From: Diplonema papillatum
Taxonomy: Eukaryota > Euglenozoa > Diplonemea > Diplonemida > Diplonemidae
Assembly (NCBI GenBank): GCA_030068145.1
Contig: JAPJBO010000281.1
Span: 1-64,000 of the forward strand
Length of the DNA: 64,000 nucleotides
Direction of reading: 5' to 3'
Shown: in pieces, positions 42,800 through 54,525 of the stretch
Layout: the number at the start of each line of letters is the position of its first letter
Numbering within the stretch: position 1 is the first letter of the stretch
Made by a program: the position numbers and the translations under genes
The notes under the pieces: generated by a model
What the model saw: the letters and a program-made list of their open reading frames with translations, nothing else
What the model was told of the DNA's origin: nothing
Databases searched by the model: none

Positions 42800-44289
42800 C
42801 AGCGCGAGGCATCATCCACGCTTCGAAGGCCCACTCACACACTATGCCAGCCAGCCGCGAGATGACCCCTAAAAGCGGTGCCGGCTAGGCCGTGGCGCAA
42901 GTGGCGACGGTTGCAATCGTAGCTGGTAACGTGTGACCAAGTTCGTTATCAAAAATCAGAATCAGAATCAGAATCAGAATATTCGCTTCATCGTTCCGGC
43001 TGCGCGGCATGTCAGTGCGGTGCCTCGAGCGTCTTCTACGAAGCAGCTTCAACTAAACGAAGAAGGTGAAAAGCTCCAGAGAAGGAGAAGAAAAAAGAAG
43101 AAAAAACTAAGGAAGGCAAATTCTCGTCCCCCCCCACCCCGGCCAAACGGGGCCGACTTCCGGGAAACGGGGTGAACTCGCCGTCTGATCTTTTTTTTTC
43201 CAATTCTCGCTCCGGTCTCCGTAACAGCAGTCAATCGGCGGCAGCAAGAGGCAACCAGCAGAAGAAGAAAAAAAAGTAAGGGGAAAAAAGGCTGGGAAAA
43301 CGAAGAAGGAAAAGAAAATGGGTAAAACTAGGACTGTCGGTATCCCGCCCGTGACGTTTCCACAAAACGACGCGGGGTTGCCGCCCATGTTCGAAGGGCG
43401 GCACAAAGTTGCACTGCCTTGCACTCGTGCAACAGTAAACGGGTGGGGCAGGCGGCCTCACGACTTTGTCCATACTTGGTACCTCGGTACCGTTGGCCTT
43501 CGTACTACTACGGGTTGCGCGTTTAACTGCCAGAACTCTGAAAATGCAACGTGCCAAGGGACATTCGGTCTGGCTGGATGCGACGAGTTAAACTGTAGCG
43601 CTGGAGAAGACATGATTACCGGTAGCCGGTCTGGCTAGAGACGACTACGCTTTTGGAGTGAAAGCTAGCTAGGAATACCCGGGGGTGAGAATGCTGTGCC
43701 CAGCGCCTCAGCGGTACACGATGCCGTACGAGCATTGAGAGCGTCTGCCAATTCGTGCCTGACTTCTCGTTCTGTTAGTGGCTTCGACCACTATCCGCCT
43801 TTAAGTCGGTGCGACTTGCGCAGGTATCGGATATTCAGACGACTGCTCCAGTGCTATCGTCAACGATCCGACAAAGTCGGAAGTGAGAGAGCATCTTGCG
43901 AGAGATGGCCTCTATGGTCTCACACAGAAGAAGGAATGTGAAAACGGGGTTTTGCCTAGAGGCTTTTCGTGTTATTCTGCAGATGCTTTGAGCTATCTTT
44001 GTGTCTATGCTTTCAGTCGTCTCTTTAACCATGGTTAAGTGCGCAAATGGTGTCAGCCGAAGCTGGTAAAGCTTCGGCGCCGCCCACGCTATGTTTGTTT
44101 AGCATTGAGTTCTTTTAAGTACATGAACCACATGGATTAGCATGCACTGCGGCTGCCAAACATCCCGTGACACCGCGCAAGGTGGTAAAGGTGGGAAGAA
44201 TGAAAAAGAAAACGAAAGAAGAGGTACTTTTGAGGTACGTTCACACCTCCCATTTGGGGGGGCTGGGGGGCCAGTGGGGGGGGGAAAAT

Positions 44290-44360
44290 CTTAGTTTCGT
44301 GTTCAGGCGCTACTTGCCTCTAAGTGTTTGATGCTAGCATCAAGTCTTCTTCGCGGAATG
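44290..44360 (+). repeat. R15 repeat with palindrome, copy 3
   Basis: CTTGCCTCTAAGTGTTTGATGCTAGCATCAAG, as separate matches to the copies at 9.3 kb and 17.7 kb. It is followed by a run of G. Confidence 0.6.
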
Positions 44361-44799
44361 CGGGGGGGGGGGGGGGGGGGGGGGTCGTCTTCGTCGGTTC
44401 ACTTTTGATTGTGCTAGGTGCTTCCATCCTCTTCTCACCTGAATGCGATGCGGCGCTGGGAATTGGGACTGGGGTGGCTGGGTGGAACGCAGAAGCAAGC
44501 TCGTGTTTCAAGAAAACGGTCAGGTTAACCCCTGTGTACCGATTCTACTCTGCAAAGAATCTCTTCCTTCAGACGCGGATGCACCTTTCCAACGGGAGCT
44601 ACTATGGTGCAATCAAACTAACGGCTAGTTCACGGGCCACGGCATGCCGGTGGGTGATGTGGAGGTCGGGCCGGACACTGTCGTTTACGCACCCGTGCAG
44701 TCCTGCGAGGGTAAAAGTACTGCCGAAATTCAGCCCATCTAGGACTCCCCCTACTCTGTTCCACTCTTGCCAAGTGCTGGTAACGGGATGTGCTTGACA

Positions 44800-44945
44800 T
44801 CGGACCCTGTCTGCCGCCATTTCGGTCTTTCAAGCCACGGCATCATCAGCGTGGAACTTGGGTGTTTGCAGGCAAGATGGCATGGTTTGTCAGATGCCCT
44901 GTTCAGTGGCTCGCAACCCATGCTGCAAGAGCACAGGCAAATCCG
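44800..44945 (+). repeat. R4 repeat, diverged copy 4
   Basis: Keeps TTCAAGCCACGGCATCATCA, CGTGGAAC and GAGCACAGGCAAATCCG but is clearly older than the other three copies. Confidence 0.6.
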
Positions 44946-45358
44946 CTTCAGATACGAGCCCCTCTACTTGGGAGTTGAAGAGGGGTGTCTTCAGCAGTTG
45001 TCGTCGTCCGTCGCAGGCACTTGTGTGCAGCTGGACACGGCGCAGGCGCCCCCGCTTTTCACGTCGGAGGGGGGTGTCAAAAAAGTCATCGTGATATCGA
45101 CGCAGCATCAGCGCTGCAGTGGCGGCTTATGCTTCTTGTCCACTCGCGGTCGGCGGTCCCGCCGCCTGAAATTCACCCGCAAGGACAGCAACCGAGCACG
45201 GCTGACTTGTTGGAAGGCAAGCGAGGCGCCGACCCGGAACGCGGATGCGGAGAATGCGGCGGGTGCGAGAGGTCGCATCAGAAAGACGGATTCTCCGAGC
45301 GCCTACTGCTCCTTTGGCGCGGGTTCCCTGCGCGTTGGTTTTTGTCGTTTGCGGTTTG

Positions 45359-45394
45359 AATGAAGCATACGGGCTGAAGCCCGTATGCTTCATT
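45359..45394. repeat. Perfect 17 bp hairpin with 2 base spacer
   Basis: AATGAAGCATACGGGCT, then GA, then its exact complement ending TTCATT. Followed by 45447-45535, in which a unit of about 33 bp (GCACAA..TTGTGTTGAACCGG(G)ATATAAG) occurs three times, leading straight into an R1 half copy. Confidence 0.95.
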
Positions 45395-45533
45395 ATATGC
45401 GAGGAATGAATGAGGAAGAATGCCCTTCCATCCCGGTTCGGGATAGTGCACAAAATTTGTGTTGAACCGGGATATAAGGGCACAAGACTTGTGTTGAACC
45501 GGATATAAGGGCACAAAAATTGTGTGGAACCGG

Positions 45534-45659
45534 GGTAGACCCGCATGACCTCACGTCCGTTCAACACGCGGTTCGGTAGTTACAGCACTTGGGATCCCTT
45601 CGGTTCTTTGTCTGGCAGCTATTGTCGAGCATTTCCTTCCAAGCTGGCGCTTGTGTAAC
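45534..45659 (-). repeat. R1 element, half copy
   Basis: From GGTAGACCCGCATGACCTCA to CAAGCTGGCGCTTGTGTAA. The other half of R1 is absent and the tandem GAACCGG repeats stand in its place, a truncation similar to the 18S-fused copy. Confidence 0.8.
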
Positions 45660-45893
45660 CATACCTTTCGGTGGGCGGGATGAAAGCCGAGCTGTCGATG
45701 AAGCCCTCTTCGAACTCGAATTCGAAGATTGCTTGGCTGTAAAAGGGGTCGTAGAACGGGTGCGTCCTGTGTGTGTTAAATTGTGATCGGGTACCGCACG
45801 ACGCGCATGCGTCGAAACGGTCCGAACGGCCAAACGCTGCCCGGGGAAGCCTGATTCGTTCGTGTGAGGAGCGAGGCCCTCAAAGTAAAGGCC

Positions 45894-47384
45894 AGTCCCT
45901 TCAGAAAAGTTGGCCCACATCAAGGCTTCTCATGGTGAGTCCCTTCAGAAAGGTTGGCCCACATCAAGGCTTCTAATGGCGAGTCCCTTCAGAAAAGTTG
46001 GCCCACATCAAGGCTTCTAATGGCGAGTCCCTTCAGAAAAGTTGGCCCACATCAAGGCTTCTCATGGTGAGTCCCTTCAGAAAAGTTGGCCCACATCAAG
46101 GCTTCTAATGGCGAGTCCCTTCAGAAAAGTTGGCCCACATCAAGGCTTCTCATGGTGAGTCCCTTCAGAAAGGTTGGCCCACATCAAGGCTTCTAATGGC
46201 GAGTCCCTTCAGAAAGGTTGGCCCACATCAAGGCTTCTAATGGCGAGTCCCTTCAGAAAAGTTGGCCCACATCAAGGCTTCTCATGGTGAGTCCCTTCAG
46301 AAAAGTTGGCCCACATCAAGGCTTCTCATGGTGAGTCCCTTCAGCAAGGTTGGCCCACATCAAGGCTTCTAGTGGCGAGTCCCTTCAGAAAAGTTGGCCC
46401 ACATCAAGGCTTCTCATGGTGAGTCCCTTCAGAAAAGTTGGCCCACATCAAGGCTTCTAATGGCGAGTCCCTTCAGAAAAGTTGGCCCACATCAAGGCTT
46501 CTCATGGTGAGTCCCTTCAGAAAGGTTGGCCCACATCAAGGCTTCTAATGGCGAGTCCCTTCAGAAAAGTTGGCCCACATCAAGGCTTCTAATGGCGAGT
46601 CCCTTCAGAAAAGTTGGCCCACATCAAGGCTTCTCATGGTGAGTCCCTTCAGAAAAGTTGGCCCACATCAAGGCTTCTAATGGCGAGTCCCTTCAGAAAA
46701 GTTGGCCCACATCAAGGCTTCTCATGGTGAGTCCCTTCAGAAAGGTTGGCCCACATCAAGGCTTCTAATGGCGAGTCCCTTCAGAAAAGTTGGCCCACAT
46801 CAAGGCTTCTAATGGCGAGTCCCTTCAGAAAAGTTGGCCCACATCAAGGCTTCTCATGGTGAGTCCCTTCAGAAAAGTTGGCCCACATCAAGGCTTCTCA
46901 TGGTGAGTCCCTTCAGCAAGGTTGGCCCACATCAAGGCTTCTAGTGGCGAGTCCCTTCAGAAAAGTTGGCCCACATCAAGGCTTCTCATGGTGAGTCCCT
47001 TCAGAAAAGTTGGCCCACATCAAGGCTTCTAATGGCGAGTCCCTTCAGAAAAGTTGGCCCACATCAAGGCTTCTCATGGTGAGTCCCTTCAGAAAAGTTG
47101 GCCCACATCAAGGCTTCTCATGGTGAGTCCCTTCAGAAAAGTTGGCCCACATCAAGGCTTCTCATGGTGAGTCCCTTCAGAAAAGTTGGCCCACATCAAG
47201 GCTTCTCATGGTGAGTCCCTTCAGAAAAGTTGGCCCATATCAAGGCTTCTCATGGTGAGTCCCTTCAGAAAAGTTGGCCCACATCAAGGCTTCTCATGGT
47301 GAGTCCCTTCAGAAAAGTTGGCCCACATCAAGGCTTTTCATGGTGAGTCCCTTCAGAAAAGTTGGCCCACATCAAGGCTTCTAA
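45894..47384. repeat. 44 bp satellite, about 34 copies, with 13-unit higher-order pattern
   Basis: Unit: GAGTCCCTTCAGAAAAGTTG then GCCCACATCAAGGCTTCTAA then TGGC. Variants differ at the last bases (AATGGC or CATGGT) and at AAAAG/AAAGG. A rare variant (CAGCAAGG...TAGTGGC) occurs twice, exactly 572 bp (13 units) apart. The variant order of units 1-14 recurs at 14-27 with a single mismatch. The last units are nearly uniform. Non-coding. Confidence 0.97.
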
Positions 47385-48741
47385 AGGCCTGTCAAAGTCG
47401 CGATCAGAGGGCCCGGAAGGTCCACGCCGGTGAACGAAAACTAAAGCACACACTTTGCGTAAGCATCTTCGAGCTGCTCGGGCTGCTTAGGAGGTTCGGA
47501 GGAGTTGTGTCGGACGCCAACTGTATGTGGTGTGGGGTGGGGTCGTTTCTTGTGTTCCAACAAAAATTATCTTGAAGCAGGCAGCCACCTGCACACACGC
47601 AACGCGCACCGGATCAAAACTTGGCCAGGTTCGCGACCAACGCTCCCCACGACAACAAGCCGTCGAAGCAGTGCTGATACTTGAAATCAGCCAAGGAGTT
47701 GACAAGTCTGATGCCAGCACCCTCGGTAATTCGAGCACCAACAGGAGGCCGTGTTTGACTGTTTCCGAATGAGGGTCTGGGGCACGCCGCTTGGCGCTTT
47801 GCCGGAGAAGGGGACCACACGTGAAGCTGGCATACCGTTCCGGACGAGGGCGCGTCTTGCGATTCTTGATATCATTTTGTTTCGGGGGAGGAAAGGAGAG
47901 AGTGCCGGTGGTGGGGTAGCAAGATACGTTCGGGTGTTTACTTTTCCTGCATGACTGGGACTCGGTCGAGCATAAAGAGGACGCACTATACTACAGTCTA
48001 CAGTTGTAGGGGTGCCCACTCCATAAGGGCTACAGTACGATTTTTTGTCCGGAAGCCAATTATCAACATTTTAGTGATTTTGAGAGCGATTTCACCCTCA
48101 GAACCGTTAGTAATCGCTTCAAAGACATTTTCAACACCCAGTCGGGGGACTGTGAGGCAGAAAACTGCGTTTTTAGGGGGTATTTCACGACGTTTGAGGT
48201 GGTTGCCACCACTTCCATTATAACACGAAAACAGGTGATTTAGCATACTTTCGTAAACAGTGTGCCCCCTAGTCATCGAAATAACACTTTTGTGACTCTA
48301 AACACCCTTCCGAGCCAACTGGTACCCTATGGGCGGCAGTTTCGCCATCAGATCGCCTGTATCCGCCTTAGAATAGGTCGCGTCTACCCTAGGAGAACCC
48401 ACGTCTACCCCACCGAAATCCACGTCTACCCCAAGGAAATCCACGTCTACCCTAGGGAGCACAGATTTTTTCCTGAGCGGGCCACCAGCCCACCATTTAT
48501 AGGGGGGGGGTGGGGGACCCACCTTTTGCCCCCAGGAGGGTCCGGTTTTCCAGAATTCTGGAATCACTCCGGATTGGTGTTCTCCGCGACTTTTTCAGAA
48601 ATTTTTCAGATATCCCGCCAAAAAACATGAAAAACAGGGGGGTGCGGGGGGCTACGCCCCCCGCTCAAACGGTACGGGTTTTCCAATAAACTTTTCAACC
48701 CCATTTCAACAATCCTGTTGGTGTTCTCACTTAGAAATCTA
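47385..48741. other. Spacer between two satellite blocks
   Basis: No gene seen. At 48375-48450 the phrase CCACGTCTACCCC recurs every 20 or so bases. Positions 48452-48496 form the left arm of the inverted repeat that encloses the 41 bp satellite. Confidence 0.45.
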
Positions 48742-50606
48742 CAGGGTTGTCCCATATTTTTGGATCACCAATACTGACGTTTGAGGGTTGTCCCACTTTT
48801 TTCGATGACCAATACTGACGTTTGAGGGTTGTCCCACTTTTTTGGGTCACCAATACTGACGTTTGAGGGTTGTCCCACATTTTTGGGTCACCAATACTGA
48901 CGTTTGAGGGTTGTCCCACTTTTTTGGATGACCAATACTGACGTTTGAGGGTTGTCCCACTTTTTTGGATCACCAATACTGACGTTTGAGGGTTGTCCCA
49001 CTTTTTTGGATCACCAATACTGACGTTTGAGGGTTGTCCCACTTTTTTGGATCACCAATACTGACGTTTGAGGGTTGTCCCACTTTTTTGGATCACCAAT
49101 ACTGACGTTTGAGGGTTGTCCCACATTTTTGGATCACCAATACTGACGTTTGAGGGTTGTCCCACTTTTTTGGATCACCAATACTGACGTTTGAGGGTTG
49201 TCCCACTTTTTTGGATCACCAATACTGACGTTTGAGGGTTGTCCCACTTTTTTGGATCACCAATACTGACGTTTGAGGGTTGTCCCACTTTTTTGGATCA
49301 CCAATACTGACGTTTGAGGGTTGTCCCACTTTTTTGGATCACCAATACTGACGTTTGAGGGTTGTCCCACTTTTTTGGATCACCAATACTGACGTTTGAG
49401 GGTTGTCCCACATTTTTCGATGACCAATACTGACGTTTGAGGGTTGTCCCACTTTTTTGGATCACCAATACTGACGTTTGAGGGTTGTCCCACTTTTTTC
49501 GATCACCAATACTGACGTTTGAGGGTTGTCCCACTTTTTTGGATCACCAATACTGACGTTTGAGGGTTGTCCCACTTTTTTGGGTCACCAATACTGACGT
49601 TTGAGGGTTGTCCCACATTTTTGGATCACCAATACTGACGTTTGAGGGTTGTCCCACTTTTTTCGATGACCAATACTGACGTTTGAGGGTTGTCCCACTT
49701 TTTTGGGTCACCAATACTGACGTTTGAGGGTTGTCCCACATTTTTGGATCACCAATACTGACGTTTGAGGGTTGTCCCACTTTTTTCGATCACCAAAACT
49801 GACGTTTGAGGGTTGTCCCACTTTTTTGGATCACCAATACTGACGTTTGAGGGTTGTCCCACTTTTTTCGATCACCAAAACTGACGTTTGAGGGTTGTCC
49901 CACTTTTTTGGGTCACCAATACTGACGTTTGAGGGTTGTCCCACTTTTTTCGATCACCAATACTGACGTTTGAGGGTTGTCCCACTTTTTTGGATCACCA
50001 ATACTGACGTTTGAGGGTTGTCCCACTTTTTTCGATCACCAATACTGACGTTTGAGGGTTGTCCCACTTTTTTGGATCACCAATACTGACGTTTGAGGGT
50101 TGTCCCACTTTTTTCGATGACCAATACTGACGTTTGAGGGTTGTCCCACTTTTTTGGGTCACCAATACTGACGTTTGAGGGTTGTCCCACTTTTTTGGAT
50201 CACCAATACTGACGTTTGAGGGTTGTCCCACATTTTTGGATCACCAATACTGACGTTTGAGGGTTGTCCCACTTTTTTCGATCACCAATACTGACGTTTG
50301 AGGGTTGTCCCACTTTTTTGGATCACCAATACTGACGTTTTAGGGTTGTCCCACTTTTTTCGATCACCAATACTGACGTTTGAGGGTTGTCCCAAACTTT
50401 TGGATCACCAATACTGAAAAATGTGGGAAAACCCTCAGACGTCAGTATTGGTCATCGAAAAATGTGGGACAACCCTCAAACGTCAGTATTGGTGACCCAA
50501 AAAAGTGGGACAACCCTCAAACGTCAGTATTGGTGACCCAAAAAAGTGGGACAACCCTCAAACGTCAGTTTTAGTGACCCAAAAAGTGGGACAACCCTCA
50601 AACTGA
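48742..50606. repeat. 41 bp satellite, about 41 copies plus an inverted arm of about 4.5 copies
   Basis: Unit: GTTTGAGGGTTGTCCCACTT, then TTTTGGATCACCAATACTGA, then C. Variants at GGATCA/CGATGA/GGGTCA and CACTTTT/CACATTT are interspersed. At about 50417 the array switches strand: AATACTGAAAAATGTGGG begins units reading on the opposite strand, to 50606. Because 41 is not a multiple of 3, the minus strand reads through all phases without stops, giving spurious W/G/Q-rich frames. Confidence 0.97.
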
Positions 50607-50749
50607 CGTTTCCGGACCGGTGACGGACCACTGTCGCCGATGGCTTCAGAATTTCGATGAAAGTGCTCGAAAATGGTGCGGGAAAATCTGGTGAAAAAAA
50701 TGACCGTGGAACCTGTGCCCCCAGGGGTAGAGGTCCGCTGCACTGGTGA

Positions 50750-50831
50750 AAAAATGGACAGTGGCGGGATTCGAACCTGTGCCCCTCACCGTAGAGGTAC
50801 GCCGCACTGTCAACTCGACCACATATTAATG
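50750..50831 (-). ncRNA. tRNA-like sequence with Pol III A and B boxes
   Basis: The minus strand has TGGTCGAGTTG (A-box form) and GGTTCGAATCC (exact B-box consensus) and ends in CATTTTTT, a possible Pol III terminator. GACAGTG and CACTGTC (50757-50811) form a perfect 7 bp stem. The T-arm does not pair well and the stem-to-stem length is only 55 nt, so this is a relic or a tRNA-derived element, not a working tRNA. A diverged second copy lies immediately beside it at 50702-50747. Confidence 0.4.
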
Positions 50832-50978
50832 CTGGGGCGGGGGAAAATTTTCTCAGCTTTGCTCAAGAAATATTTTTCGCATACCAAGGTGGGGGGGGGG
50901 TCTGGGGACCCACCTTTTCATTCTGCCAAGTCGGTGGGCAGGTGGCCCGCTCAGGAAAAAATCTGTGCTCCCCTAGTA

Positions 50979-51434
50979 AAACCCATGTTTACCCCAATAA
51001 AACCCACAAGAACTATCTGTTACCCTCGTTTACCCAAAAAAAAAACATGCACATTGTCGAAAATTTATGGCTAACCTCGCCTTGCCTGGTCCGGGAGTGA
51101 GTACGAGGAATAAAGGGTGAAATGGAAGAAACGACTTTCAAACACTCACTTTTGCGTCAAACATTTGCGGCGAAGGGATCCAAAAGGGAAAAGAAAACGA
51201 ACCTGGTCACTTGTGAACCCCGGCTGGGACGGTGGTGGGGGTATTGTCGGTCTGCGCTAGTTTTCTAGTTACGCCGGGATTCGTGCTTGGTGTTCCGTTC
51301 CGAGCCTTTTTTTCTGGCACTGCTGATTGCTTTTGAGCCTTGTGGGCAACAGTGGCAGTGCCCTCATCAGCAACCCGTGGTTTTTCCCTCGCGCCGGGGG
51401 TCGTGCTCGGTGTTGTCGAGTTCCGAGTCCCTTT
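50979..51434. other. Spacer, no gene supported
   Basis: No coding evidence apart from frames that run into the 21 bp repeat on the minus strand. Confidence 0.4.
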
Positions 51435-51780
51435 CTCTCCCCCACACAAAAGGACCTCTCCCCCACACAAAAGGACCTCTCCCCCACACGAAAGGACCTC
51501 TCCCCCACACAAAAGGACCTCTCCCCCACACAAAAGGACCTCTCCCCCACACAAAAGGACCTCTCCCCCACACAGAAGGACCTCTCCCCCACACAGAAGG
51601 ACCTCTCCCCCACACAGAAGGACCTCTCCCCCACACAAAAGGACCTCTCCCCCACTCAAAAGGACCTCTCCCCCACACAAAAGGACCTCTCCCCCACCCA
51701 GAAGGACCTCTTCCCCACACAAAAGGACCTCTCCCCCACCAGAAAAGACTTCTTCTCCACCAGAAAAGACGTCTTCTCCA
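51435..51780. repeat. 21 bp satellite, about 16 copies
   Basis: Unit CTCTCCCCCACACAAAAGGA plus C. The last two or three units are degenerate (CTTCTTCTCCACCAGAAAAG). The unit equals seven codons, so plus-strand frames read SPTQKDL, PPHKRTS and HTKGPLP, and minus-strand frames read repeats such as GERSFCV. No stop falls in any frame, so openness here is not evidence of coding. Confidence 0.95.
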
Positions 51781-54134
51781 CTGAATTATACCTCCCCCCC
51801 ACCTCTTCACGATATTCTAAGGTGAAACACCACGATTCGCCATCTTTTACCACTGTTCTAAGGCTCAAAAGGGTCTGCTTGCCTGAATTTGACGCAAAAT
51901 GACCTTTCCTCTACTGTTTTAGCATCCAATGGGCCACCACACTGCGACTTAGGATGTTTTCGCCGTGGTTTTGGCGTGCAATCGGTGACAGTAACTGACA
52001 CTAGGGACAAAATCGGTAAAAAACGGTGCAAAATTGTAACGGCATGTAACGGTGATGTAACGCTATGTAACGCTGTGTAACGGTGTATCAGAAGAGGGTC
52101 AAACGAGGGCATCAGGAGGCCGGTACTGTCTCTTTGGTGCAGAATAGTGCTCAGTAAGGCTGGTGGGAGGACTCCCGAGCACTCCAGGGGCTATACAAGC
52201 ACTTTTTTCACATCACGAGCATTTTTTTCAAATCACGAGCATTTTTTTAAATTCACGAGCATTTTCGAGGACGGTGCAGGGGACGAGGCACGTCGGTAAT
52301 CACCCTAAAACACTGTATGTGAGGGCTCTCCTGTGCCTTTTGTAGGTTCTTAGCCCAATTGAGTGTTTTGTAGAGCATCTCAGGTACTGACAGACCACAA
52401 AGAAGCTGCTAGGCTGACCGTTGTTTGGCTAACAGTGATTAGAGGGCGGATCCCTGCGTTTCAGAGCCTCTCAGGGAACTTGCGGACACTGTTTTCTTAC
52501 TGTTTGAGGGTTTAAAGATGGTAATTTTTGCTCATCCACGACCAAAGATGGGTTCTAGACATGTTTTTCCCTTGATGGGTGTACAAAAGGCGGACCAACA
52601 TAGACGAATAATGAAAATTCGGGTTCCGGACAAAAAAAGGGCCTGAGTGGGCACCCCTATACAGTTGCGGAAAAAACTAAAAACTGCATAATAATATGCA
52701 AGCCGAGTTCTGCACGCACGCAAAGCACACACGTGTGTGGCTCATTACATTGATGGAACAGTTGTTATCAGTGAAACTTGGCCCGTTACATATGGTTCAC
52801 ACTGGCTGGTGTCTGGGTGTAAGTTACTGCAACCAGCCACGGGTAAAACCCCCCTGCTTGGGGGGGTCGCCGTATTTCGACCCATGCGTGCGTGAGCCCC
52901 TGTTGGGGAAGTGCACTGCATATTAGTCGGACTCTGAGTGCGTGGGCACGAAGAAACCTATCTTCCCAACGTCGTTCGAAGACGACTGCGGAGCCACACG
53001 TACACGAGTTATCGCGCCACAGAGGGGAGTTATAACGCCAGAAACGGGGAACGCGCGGGACAACGAAACGGATGCACGTTTGAAAAAGGTTGGGGCTAGT
53101 CTAGTGAGGATGGGCCAGGGGAGCCAACATAGCCGCGCGACGAGTTGGCTCTCCCTTTCTGAACGGAGAACCCACGGGAAAGAGACGAACGCCTCGTTGG
53201 ATACAAGCCCTGCGCTTTGCGCCTCGCAGGGCCTTTGCTTCTGCCGGTACCATCAATTCAAGTCAGGCGGCGGAAACTGCAGATCTGAGAGAACCACTTG
53301 TGGGTGCCGTAAATCTCCCGTCGATCCGCCATTCAGACGATCTGAACATTGGTGTGCCGCGCACCCATCCAAGTGATCGGAGGTGATTCGAGAGGCCACT
53401 CACAGCGCGGTACCGGGTGCCACGACAACAACACAAGTGCTCGAGAGCCGCGGCACGGTGGAACCCTGGCTTCGCCACAAAGGAAGACAGCCGACACGGA
53501 GGGATAAATAGGATACATGTTCTCCCAGAGTTTCCTTACGGGATAGCGCCCTTCGGCGGCGCAGCACTTCGTCCGGTGTGGCGGAGGCAGCAGTGGCGAA
53601 GGGGGAAATCTCAGTTCCCTGGAGGACGCGAGGAAGTTGTCATATGAGCGACACCTCACGGCATGAGCGAAGTAGTTCAGGGTGTTTGCACTTAGGAGAG
53701 AGAGAGTGTGTGACGAGGTGGCGCGCCTCACATGGGAAAGGCTTGAACGAAGGGTACGTCTTGCGGGGGATTGCCATGTTATAACGCTGGCAAGCTCTCT
53801 TCTTGGCTACTGCACGGCCTACAGCAGCGGCGCTACCCCGAGATTGCCAGGCGGGGCTTGAGAACACGGCCTGACAGATAGAACTGCCTTTCCGGTTCAG
53901 GAGTGTGCAGCGTTCTTCTAAACCGCGGTGTATTCAGGATCCTTTTTGGTGAAGATGCGGCCGAAGTTGAGCAACGCTGTGTGTGGGTTGTGACTACTTT
54001 TTACGATTCGGCCTTCGAAGTTAAAATTGGCCGGAACGCCTCCGCACGCCGTCGAGGGTACGTGGCCCCCGCGACGGTCGTGCGCTTCCTGAAACTCCGC
54101 AATTCTCAGAACTGGGGACCAGTCAGGCGGATCC
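51781..54134. other. Intergenic, no gene supported
   Basis: Small repeats only: ATCACGAGCATTTTTTT about three times (52209-52266) and a GTAACG(G/C)T(A/G)T series (52035-52085). The segment at 53750-53838 resembles 62110-62195 (TTGTAACGCTG, CGTGGCCTAC). No frame has a recognisable product. Confidence 0.4.
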
Positions 54135-54525
54135 TCACACGTTTGACGGTTCTTACGGTGTTAAGTAGATAGTGTCTCATCGTCACACGTTTGACGGTTC
54201 TTACGGTGTTAAGTAGATAGTGTCTCATCGTCACACGTTTGACGGTTCTTACGGTGTTAAGTAGATAGTGTCTCATCGTCACACGTTTGACGGTTCTTAC
54301 GGTGTTAAGTAGATAGTGTCTCATCGTCACACGTTTGACGGTTCTTACGGTGTTAAGTAGATAGTGTCTCATCGTCACACGTTTGACGGTTCTTACGGTG
54401 TTAAGTAGATAGTGTCTCATCGTCACACGTTTGACGGTTCTTACGGTGTTAAGTAGATAGTGTCTCATCGTCACACGTTTGACGGTTCTTACGGTGTTAA
54501 GTAGATAGTGTCTCATCGTCACACG
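54135..54525. repeat. 48 bp satellite, eight near-perfect copies
   Basis: Unit TCACACGTTTGACGGTTCTT, then ACGGTGTTAAGTAGATAGTG, then TCTCATCG. A whole number of codons, so the minus strand reads a 16-residue repeat (MRHYLLNTVRTVKRVT). This looks incidental because the flanks show no coding character. Confidence 0.97.

Larger units (their letters stand above)
42535..45358. other. Intergenic, no gene supported
   Basis: Short plus-strand frames exist (for example 43318-43638 with a cysteine-rich end), but none has a family match or splice support. Holds the 36 bp tandem repeat, a run of AATCAG (42955-42980), an R15 palindrome copy (44290-44360), a G run (44360-44384) and a diverged R4 copy (44800-44945). 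Confidence 0.4.
48452..50978. repeat. Inverted repeat enclosing the 41 bp satellite
   Basis: The left arm (about 48452-48496: AGCACAGATTTTTTCCTGAG, CGGGCCACC) is mirrored at about 50928-50978 on the other strand. GGGGACCCACCTTTT also occurs beside both arms, in direct orientation. The whole 2.5 kb unit could be one foldback element. Confidence 0.75.

Noticed and set aside
48731..50231. Minus-strand frames reading MGQPSNVSIGDPKKWDN repeats
   Set aside because: They are read-through of the 41 bp satellite in rotating phases; each begins and ends within the array.
45894..50606. Regular repeats that could suggest a CRISPR array
   Set aside because: The units are contiguous with no unique spacers, and the genome is eukaryotic; these are satellites.
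51207..51902. Long frames on both strands over the 21 bp satellite
   Set aside because: The repeat unit has no stop in any of the six frames, so length carries no information.
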